From positions 6,076,001-6,140,000 of the forward strand of contig NZ_CP101137.1 in the NCBI RefSeq assembly GCF_028473745.1: DNA of 64,000 nucleotides, in the 5' to 3' direction. Below, piece by piece: positions 58,461 to 64,000 of the stretch. Positions within the stretch are counted from its first letter, which is position 1, and the number at the start of each line of letters is the position of its first letter. This DNA is from Streptomyces sp. M92 (GTDB lineage Bacteria > Actinomycetota > Actinomycetes > Streptomycetales > Streptomycetaceae). Position numbers and translations under genes: made by a program. Below the pieces are notes generated by a model that was not told the DNA's origin, did no database searches, and worked only from the letters and a program-made list of their open reading frames with translations.

Positions 58461-59996
58461 GTGAACGCGAGGCCTGACGGCGGGCCCGGCCCTCTGGGCC
58501 GGGTGAAGATGCCGAGTACGGTCGCGCAGCTGCCCCGGCAGGTGCGCGAGGAACTGACCCGACGGCTGCGCCGCAACAAGCGGGCCTTTGGCGAGGAGGA
58601 CGTCCAGGTCGTCGAGGGACCGCTGCTGAAACGGGCCGTCGGGGCCTCCGCCCTCGGAAACTGCATGGAGTGGTTCGACTTCGGTGTCTACAGCTACCTG
58701 GCCGCCACCATCGGCAAGGTCTTCTTCCCGGACGCCTCCCCGACCGCCCAGGTCATCTCGTCCTTCGCCACGTTCGCCGCCGCTTTCGTCGTACGGCCCC
58801 TGGGCGGTCTCGTCTTCGGTCCGCTCGGGGACCGGATCGGCCGTCAGAAGGTGCTCGCCACCACGATGATCCTGATGGCCGTCGGCACCTTCTCCATCGG
58901 CCTGATCCCCAGCTACGCCTCCATCGGCATCGCCGCCCCGGGCCTGCTGCTGCTCGCCCGCATGCTCCAGGGCTTCTCCACGGGCGGCGAGTACGGCGGC
59001 GCGACCACCTTCGTCGCGGAGTACTCACCCGATCGGCGGCGCGGCTTCCTCTCCAGTTGGCTCGACTTCGGCACCTTCGTCGGCTACGCCCTCGGCTCCG
59101 CGCTGGTGACCGTGCTGAACCTGGCGCTGACCGACGGCCAGATGCTCGACTGGGGCTGGCGCGTCCCCTTCCTGATCGCCGGCCCGCTGGGCCTGATCGG
59201 CCTGTACATGCGGCTGAAGCTGGAGGAGTCACCGGCCTTCCAGCAGCAGCTCGACGAGCACGAGAAGAGCCTCGCGCAGGAGTCCGTCGGCAGCGAGTTC
59301 AAGACGATCGTCAAGGACCACTGGCGTCCGCTGCTCATCTGCATGGGCGTGGTACTGCTGTACAACGTCACCAATTACATGGTCACCGGCTACCTGCCCA
59401 CGTACCAGACCGAGACCCTGGGCCGGTCCAGCGGCTTCGCCGACGTGCTGGTGCTGATCGGCATGGTGTGGATCGTGCTGCTGATCACCTTCCTCGGCCG
59501 GCTCAGCGACCACGTCGGCCGCCGCCCGCTCTACGCGGTCGGCGCGGTCGCGATGATCGTCCTCGCCGTGCCGGCCTTCCTGCTCCTCAAGGCGGACGGA
59601 ACCTGGCAGCCGGTCGCCGGGGTGCTGCTCCTGTCCACCCTGCTGGCCTGCTTCGCCGCGCCGAGCGCCGCGACCCTGCCGGCGCTCTTCCCGACCGCCG
59701 TGCGCTACGCGGCCATGGGCATCGGCTTCAACTTCGCCGTCGCGGCCTTCGGCGGCACCACTCCACTGTTCACCGAGGCCCTGGTGAGCGTCACGGGCAG
59801 CGAGCTGATGCCGGCCTACTACCTGATGGTGGCCGGTGCCATCGGTCTGGTGACCGTGCGGTTCCTGCCGGAGAGCGCCCAGGTGCCGCTGCGCGGCTCG
59901 CAGCCCATGGTCGGCTCCCGGCAGGAGCAGCGAGAGCTGATCACCACCTCCGAGGACCTCTACAGCTTCTCCAAGGAGCGCTCGCAGGCCCGCTGA
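58461..59996 (+). CDS. MFS metabolite:H+ symporter (ProP/ShiA-like)
   Basis: 511 residues if GTG 58461 is used (GAAGGG about ten bases upstream); ATG 58509 is an alternative. Twelve helices with the MHS-family signatures GNCMEWFDFGVYSYLA in helix 1, GPLGDRIGRQKVLATT after helix 2, and LQGFSTGGEYGGATTFVAEY in helix 4. Members import proline/betaine, shikimate, citrate or alpha-ketoglutarate with protons. The N-terminal 60 residues are basic and cytoplasmic. Substrate cannot be set. It overlaps the convergent EamA gene by 37 bp. Confidence 0.9.
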   Translation: MNARPDGGPGPLGRVKMPSTVAQLPRQVREELTRRLRRNKRAFGEEDVQVVEGPLLKRAVGASALGNCMEWFDFGVYSYLAATIGKVFFPDASPTAQVISSFATFAAAFVVRPLGGLVFGPLGDRIGRQKVLATTMILMAVGTFSIGLIPSYASIGIAAPGLLLLARMLQGFSTGGEYGGATTFVAEYSPDRRRGFLSSWLDFGTFVGYALGSALVTVLNLALTDGQMLDWGWRVPFLIAGPLGLIGLYMRLKLEESPAFQQQLDEHEKSLAQESVGSEFKTIVKDHWRPLLICMGVVLLYNVTNYMVTGYLPTYQTETLGRSSGFADVLVLIGMVWIVLLITFLGRLSDHVGRRPLYAVGAVAMIVLAVPAFLLLKADGTWQPVAGVLLLSTLLACFAAPSAATLPALFPTAVRYAAMGIGFNFAVAAFGGTTPLFTEALVSVTGSELMPAYYLMVAGAIGLVTVRFLPESAQVPLRGSQPMVGSRQEQRELITTSEDLYSFSKERSQAR

Positions 59997-60898
59997 CGCC
60001 CCGCCGGCGCCCGGCCCCGGCGCGTCGGCCACGGCGAGGCGCCCGACCCGACCGCGACCCCGGCGCACACCAGCGCGCTGCCCACTGCCTGCGCGGCGCC
60101 GTAGGAGCCGGTGCCGACGAGCGGCGCCGTGCAGGCGGCGGCGACGGGGATCAGGCCGGAGAAGAGGGTGGCGCGCTCGGCACCGATCCACTGCATGCCC
60201 ATGTACCAGCACACGAAGCCGACGACGGTGACCACCGCCGCCTGCCACAGCAGGGCCCCGGCCTCGACCGCGTCCGGCCACCGCAGCCAGTCCGGGCCGT
60301 CGATCAGGAACCCGGCCAGCGCCGACTCCACCGCCGCGATCCCGCACACCACGGTGGACAGGAGGCGGGGCCCCAGCGGCCGCAGTACGGGCACCGCGAG
60401 GACGGCGAAGCCGACCTCGCCGACCAGGGCGCACACCGAGAAGGCGATGCCCGCCGCGTCGGTGCGCCCCCAGCCCTGGACGGTGAGGGCGCCCAGGGCC
60501 ACGAACAACGCGCCGTACAGCACGACGCGCTGCGGCCGGCGCCCGTCCAGGAGGGGGACGACCACGGCCACGACCACCGGCGCACAGCCGACGAAGACGC
60601 CGGGGACCGCCGGTTCCGCGGTGCGTTCGGCGGCGAGCACGGCGAGGTTGAAGCCGACCATGCCGACGGCCGCGAGCAGCGCCAGCCGCAGCCACCGGCC
60701 GGCCCCGAGCGTGCGCAGCCGGGCCGTCGCGCCGGGGCCGGCGAGCGGGACGAGCAGCAGGAAGGCGAGCGCGTAGCGCAGGAACTGGCCGCCCGCGTAC
60801 GGATAGTCGCCGAGCAGGCTGTTGGCGGTGAAGGACCCTCCGACGAGGACACAGGCGAGCGCGGCGAGCAGGGCCCCGCGCGTGGTGGTGGCGTTCAT
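59960..60898 (-). CDS. EamA/DMT-family transporter
   Basis: 312 residues from ATG 60898; an ATG seven codons upstream is possible. Ten membrane helices in two EamA repeats (about residues 5-135 and 150-285), with ALLAALACVLVGGSFTANSL at the start of repeat 1 and AALLWQAAVVTVVGFVCWYM in repeat 2. Such drug/metabolite transporters export amino acids or small metabolites. The last 12 codons overlap the 3' end of the convergent MFS gene, so its stop lies inside that gene. Confidence 0.88.
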   Translation of the reverse strand: MNATTTRGALLAALACVLVGGSFTANSLLGDYPYAGGQFLRYALAFLLLVPLAGPGATARLRTLGAGRWLRLALLAAVGMVGFNLAVLAAERTAEPAVPGVFVGCAPVVVAVVVPLLDGRRPQRVVLYGALFVALGALTVQGWGRTDAAGIAFSVCALVGEVGFAVLAVPVLRPLGPRLLSTVVCGIAAVESALAGFLIDGPDWLRWPDAVEAGALLWQAAVVTVVGFVCWYMGMQWIGAERATLFSGLIPVAAACTAPLVGTGSYGAAQAVGSALVCAGVAVGSGASPWPTRRGRAPAGRQRACERSLEKL

Positions 60899-61123
60899 GG
60901 CCACGACGTTAGGAAGCACGGCGGCCCGTCATGGGGTCCACCGGACGGTCCGCATCGGGGGCCAATCGGATCGGCCGGCGCTCACACGGGCGCCACGGGT
61001 TCTCCACCGCGTGCATGTCACAGGAAATGGGGTAGCCGGAACGTCCCGATGCCAACACATCGGGACGGCAAGGGATTTGACAGTCATGAGACGGTCATGA
61101 ACCGACATGGGAGGAAACCGCCA

Positions 61124-61870
61124 GTGCGCACCATCAAAGTGGCAACCGCTGTGGCGACCGCCAGCGTCTCCGTCGCCTTACTGGCCGGCTGCGGCGATTC
61201 CGGTGGCGGCAGCGAACCCTTCGAGGGGCAGAGCGCCGACGACATCGCGACGAAGGCGGTCGAGGCGACCCAGCAGGCCAAGTCCCTGCACATGAAGGGC
61301 GATGTCCGCCCGGAGGACGGCGGCACCGTCACCATCGACGTCTCGGTCGACCAGGAGAAGAACTGCGAGGGCACCATCGGCACCGGCGAGGCCCAGGCGG
61401 ACGTGCGCCACACCGACGCGACGCTCTACCTGCGCGGTGACCAGCAGTACTGGCAGAACGCGCTGCAACAGCAGCCCGGCGCCTCGCAGCAGATGCCTCA
61501 GAAGCTCGACGGCAAGTGGGTCAGGATGCCGGCGAGCGACGCCGCGACCGCCGGGGTCTGCGACAAGCAGGGCTTCATCGCGGCCATGGACGAGGACAAG
61601 TCCGAACGCCAGGGCATGAAGCGCGACGGCACGACGGAGGTCGGCGGCGAGGAGGCCCTGAAGCTGACCAAGAAGACGTCCGGCGGCGAGACCCTCGCCC
61701 TGTACGTCGCCACGGAGGGCGAGCCGTACATCCTGAAGAGCATCACCGAGGGCGGCAAGAACCCCGGCAGCGTCACCTTCAGCGAGTACAACGAGCCGGT
61801 TCAGGCCGAGCAGCCGCCGGCCGACCAGACGGTCGACCTGAAGGAACTCGCCGGCGAGCAGAAGGCCTGA
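61124..61870 (+). CDS. Putative lipoprotein, paralogue of the one at 5411
   Basis: 248 residues from GTG 61124 with GGGAGG nine bases upstream; an ATG at 61097 in frame is less well placed. Signal peptide with lipobox ALLAGC. The body parallels the first paralogue in order: GQSADDIATKAVEATQQAKS, LYLRGDQQYWQNALQQ, KWVRMPASDAATAG, and LALYVATEGEPYILKSITEG. Family resembles LolA/LppX-type beta carriers; ligand unknown. The upstream 225 bp is a promoter region with two GTCATGA repeats. Confidence 0.75.
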   Translation: MRTIKVATAVATASVSVALLAGCGDSGGGSEPFEGQSADDIATKAVEATQQAKSLHMKGDVRPEDGGTVTIDVSVDQEKNCEGTIGTGEAQADVRHTDATLYLRGDQQYWQNALQQQPGASQQMPQKLDGKWVRMPASDAATAGVCDKQGFIAAMDEDKSERQGMKRDGTTEVGGEEALKLTKKTSGGETLALYVATEGEPYILKSITEGGKNPGSVTFSEYNEPVQAEQPPADQTVDLKELAGEQKA

Positions 61871-61877
61871 CGTCCCT

Positions 61878-62366
61878 TCAGGCGTCCTTCCCCGTCCCCC
61901 CGCCCTCCCGGTCCGAGGCCGGCCAGACATAGGGCAGGTCGTCGGGGACGCCGGGAAACAGCCCGGCGTACGCCTCCCGGTCCTTGCGCACCAGCGCCGA
62001 CCGGTGGCTGCGGTGGAAGGCCTCGTCACCGAGCCAGGGCGGCAGCTCGCCGGCCCCCGCCAGCTCCTCCTGGTCCCGCACCGGTCCACCCGGGCGGCAC
62101 GCGGCGAGCCCGGCCACGAGGGAGGCGGCGACACCGTCCTGGTGCCCCTGCTCCCGCCAGACCCGGCAGATCTCCAGGCCGTACCGGACGAGGGCCTCCT
62201 CGTACCCCGTCCACATGCGCACGGCCGGGTGCCGGCGCCATCCGTAGCCCGGCACGGTCAGGCCGCGCAGCACCTGGAGCGCCTCGACCCGCTGCTTGCC
62301 GAGCCGGCGGCGGTCCAGGGCGAGCGCCGACTCCCGGAAGCCGGGGTGGGGGAGGAAGGTCTGCAT
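61878..62366 (-). CDS. MSMEG_6728-type protein, possible pyrimidine-dimer DNA glycosylase relative
   Basis: 162 residues. The start MQTFLPHPGFRESALALDRR, then RLGKQRVEALQVLRGLTVPG, YGWRRHPAVRMWTGYEEALV and HRSHRSALVRKDREAYAGL are diagnostic of an actinobacterial family that databases place with pyrimidine-dimer excision (T4 endonuclease V-like) proteins. The catalytic Glu and N-terminal amine of T4 endonuclease V cannot be mapped by eye, so DNA repair activity is unproven. A photoproduct-repair-like SPL protein lies 13 kb away. It is convergent with the lipoprotein. Confidence 0.7.
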   Translation of the reverse strand: MQTFLPHPGFRESALALDRRRLGKQRVEALQVLRGLTVPGYGWRRHPAVRMWTGYEEALVRYGLEICRVWREQGHQDGVAASLVAGLAACRPGGPVRDQEELAGAGELPPWLGDEAFHRSHRSALVRKDREAYAGLFPGVPDDLPYVWPASDREGGGTGKDA

Positions 62367-62382
62367 GCCGGTGCTGCTCCGT

Positions 62383-63390
62383 TCAGCCGGGGAACTGGCC
62401 GCGCTCGCGCAGGTGCCTGCGGCGTTCGGCGTAGGCGAGGTCGTCGCGCCACAGGCGGCCGGCGGCGGCGCGCATCAGGGGGCGCAGGGCAGGTGCCAGG
62501 CGGCGGGCCGCCGGGAATCCCGGCCGGTCCGAGGTGGCCAGCACCGCCTCGGTGACCGCGGTGCGCGGCCTGCCCCGCTCGTCCGGGCCCAGCGGCGTGG
62601 CGTGGCTCTCCACGACGGACCCGGTGCCCTCGCCGTCGATGATGCGCATGACGACGGTGCGGGGCCCGGGCGCGGTGAACTCGGCGCGCACGGGCACGAC
62701 GAGGCGGCCGGTGAGCCGGAAGGACACGTCCACGACGAAGCGGTCGTCGTCCTCGCCGGGCACTTCGACGACGGTGAGGTCCACGAAGGAGTACGGGTGG
62801 AACCAGGCGCCGTGCCAGGGATCGAGCCGGTTGGCGACGACGTCCTCGGGGTCGCAGACGCCGATCCCGCGCCACACGGACGTCAGGGCCGTCGCCCGCG
62901 CCGGCCTGGCGGGGACGGCGGGGGCGGAGGTGGGCGTCTCCTCGCCGGCGGTGTCCAGCCGTACCCACACCAGTACGCCGTCGTCGTGGACCGGCAGCGG
63001 CTCCCAGCCGGCGAACGGGGAACCGTCCAGGGCGAGTCCGTGCCAGTGGCACACGAGCGTGCCGCACCGCACCGGGCTGTCCGCCAGCGGGGCGCCGAGG
63101 TGGGGGCAGGCGCCGGGACCGCCCACCAGACGGCCGCCGGCGTCCCGCCAGACGACGACCTCGACGCCGGCGACCGTGCCGGACAGCGGGCGGTCCGCTC
63201 GTACGGCGGTGCTCGCGCCGAGGACGTACCAGTTGCCGCAGGGGCGGGCCAGGGCCCGTTCGAGGGCGTCGGCGACGATCGCGGGGCGGGCCTCGCGCCA
63301 GGTGGGGCGCTGGTGCTGCCAGGGGACGGCGCGGCGGCGCAGCCGCAGGGGGAAGCGGCCCTTGCGGGGGCTGGGCGGGTCCTGCCTCAT
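62383..63390 (-). CDS. Rieske 2Fe-2S protein (DUF5914-type) coupled to phytoene synthase
   Basis: 335 residues from ATG 63390. The Rieske cluster motif is C-P-H ... C-x2-H in GACPHLGAPLADSPVRC and LVCHWHGLALDGSPF. N-terminal 60 residues (RRAVPWQHQRPTWREARPAI) and the 180-residue C-terminal domain are not those of ring-hydroxylating dioxygenases with an obvious His-His-Asp mononuclear iron site, although NRLDPWHGAWFHPYSF offers His residues. It overlaps the phytoene synthase stop by ATGA, so it belongs to the carotenoid cluster, perhaps a ketolase, hydroxylase or desaturase-type oxygenase. Confidence 0.85.
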   Translation of the reverse strand: MRQDPPSPRKGRFPLRLRRRAVPWQHQRPTWREARPAIVADALERALARPCGNWYVLGASTAVRADRPLSGTVAGVEVVVWRDAGGRLVGGPGACPHLGAPLADSPVRCGTLVCHWHGLALDGSPFAGWEPLPVHDDGVLVWVRLDTAGEETPTSAPAVPARPARATALTSVWRGIGVCDPEDVVANRLDPWHGAWFHPYSFVDLTVVEVPGEDDDRFVVDVSFRLTGRLVVPVRAEFTAPGPRTVVMRIIDGEGTGSVVESHATPLGPDERGRPRTAVTEAVLATSDRPGFPAARRLAPALRPLMRAAAGRLWRDDLAYAERRRHLRERGQFPG

Positions 63391-64000
63391 CCGGCCTCCT
63401 TCGCGGAGCAGGCGTCGTGCCGGGCCGGCACCGGTGGCGTCCGGTGCGCGGCGGCCACGAGCCGGGCGGCGGCCACGCGGGCGAGCCCGTCGGCGGCGAC
63501 GGCCGCGCGCCGGCGGCGGGACACCACCGCGCGCCGGTGCAGTACCGCGTACCCGCTCCGGGCGACGGCGTCGAGGATGTCGCGGTAGAGCACGAACGCG
63601 GTGCGGATACAGGGCCGGGCCACCGGGTCCAGCATGGCCAGTCCGGGGGCGGCCTCGCGGTACACGCCGCGGGTGAGGTCCTCGGCGGCTCGCAGGGCGG
63701 CGATGACGCGGGCGTCGGGACGGCCGGTCCGTCTGCTCCACAGCAGCAGGTCCCGCTGGACGCCGTGCGCGGCCAGCAGGTCCGCCGGGAGGTAGATCCG
63801 TCCCCGGTCCAGGTCCTCGCCGACGTCGCGCAGGAAGTTGGTCAGCTGGAAGGCGACGCCCAGCGCGGCGGCGTGCGGGGCGGCGTGGGCCCGGGCGGTG
63901 ACGGTGCCGAGGACGGGCAGCATCTGGAGGCCGATGACGGCGGCCGAGCCGTGCATGTAGGCGCGCAGGTCCGCGTAGGTGGCGTAGTCGGTGACCGTGA
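63387..64000 (-). CDS. crtB: Phytoene synthase, C-terminal part (gene runs off the window)
   Basis: About 204 C-terminal residues are visible; the N-terminal part with the first Asp-rich motif lies beyond 64000. The second Asp-rich motif is LTNFLRDVGEDLDRGRIYLP (DxxxD), which binds the second prenyl diphosphate through Mg. The sequence around GSAAVIGLQMLPVLG and LGVAFQLTNFL is standard for phytoene/squalene synthases. It joins two geranylgeranyl diphosphates into phytoene. The frame continues past the window edge (TVTDYATYADLRAYMHG). Translationally coupled to the Rieske protein gene. Confidence 0.92.
   Translation of the reverse strand, partial: TVTDYATYADLRAYMHGSAAVIGLQMLPVLGTVTARAHAAPHAAALGVAFQLTNFLRDVGEDLDRGRIYLPADLLAAHGVQRDLLLWSRRTGRPDARVIAALRAAEDLTRGVYREAAPGLAMLDPVARPCIRTAFVLYRDILDAVARSGYAVLHRRAVVSRRRRAAVAADGLARVAAARLVAAAHRTPPVPARHDACSAKEAG

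Noticed and set aside
58670..61870. A 1066-codon plus-strand frame
   Set aside because: Only the part from 61124 encodes a protein (the lipoprotein); the earlier part is an out-of-frame shadow of the MFS and EamA genes.
1..64000. tRNA or rRNA genes, IS elements or attachment sites
   Set aside because: No cloverleaf, rRNA, transposase or flanking direct-repeat signature was recognised by eye; a tRNAscan and ISfinder search would settle this.

Overview
This window looks like a stretch of a Streptomyces chromosome arm. It is very GC-rich, with many GTG starts, ATGA/GTGA overlaps, long perfect hairpin terminators between convergent genes, and a gene set typical of the genus (snapalysin with SnpR, NsrR/HmpA, a sugar ABC operon with no ATPase gene, SAV2177-type methyltransferases, a GAF-ANTAR protein). 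The order pgm - nsrR/hmpA - GH42 galactosidase operon - ferrioxamine-type ABC operon runs in the opposite orientation to the order I recall from the right arm of S. coelicolor (about SCO7443 down to SCO7398). That comparison is from memory and was not searched.

Layout. 1-1794: edge of an aromatic (type II) polyketide or spore-pigment type locus (truncated O-methyltransferase and a SchA/CurD protein). 1961-3212: class F sortase and a small secreted partner with a sorting-like C-terminus. 3384-7750: SpoIIE-type phosphatase, lipoprotein, RsbW-like kinase, LysR regulator. 7826-12242: cytochrome P450, phosphoglucomutase, small membrane protein, methyltransferase. 12260-17780: benzoylformate catabolic locus (LysR regulator, benzoylformate decarboxylase, benzaldehyde dehydrogenase, aromatic-acid permease), with an 11-bp tandem repeat before the dehydrogenase. 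17873-20613: PepSY lipoprotein, snpR and snpA. 20768-24548: small proteins, CbiZ, and the NsrR regulon (hmpA, nsrR, a cupin gene) with two visible NsrR-type boxes. 24556-28425: MacB/FtsX-type ABC exporter divergent from a NarL-type two-component system. 28508-33638: GAF-ANTAR protein, Na+/H+ antiporter, P450 remnant, Cys-rich small protein, and a coupled sugar dehydrogenase/enolase-superfamily pair. 33817-38709: YihY protein, PepSY lipoprotein, a 500-bp gene-free stretch, and a coupled SDR/pyruvate oxidase pair. 38824-39310: decayed SigB-type sigma factor gene. 39327-46262: LacI regulator, galactoside ABC importer and GH42 beta-galactosidase, ending in the apparent head and tail of a deleted secreted protein gene. 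46352-50127: acetyltransferase, second SAV2177-type methyltransferase, small membrane protein, SPL-family radical SAM protein, flavin-binding protein. 50207-54154: iron-box controlled siderophore importer with a fused double permease. 54213-61870: exonuclease, secreted lipase, TadE-like anchored protein, two transporters, lipoprotein. 61878-64000: MSMEG_6728-type protein, Rieske protein and truncated phytoene synthase, the edge of a carotenoid locus.

Most islands are self-contained regulator plus effector units: LysR with benzoylformate genes, SnpR with snapalysin, NsrR with flavohemoglobin, LacI with galactosidase, iron box with siderophore uptake. The clearest less-described signals are the sortase/partner pair with a non-LPXTG C-terminus, three partly erased genes (P450 tail, sigma factor, CBM13-type secreted protein), and the tandem-repeat leader of the benzaldehyde dehydrogenase gene. 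I saw no tRNA, rRNA, CRISPR array, IS element or complete prophage gene.
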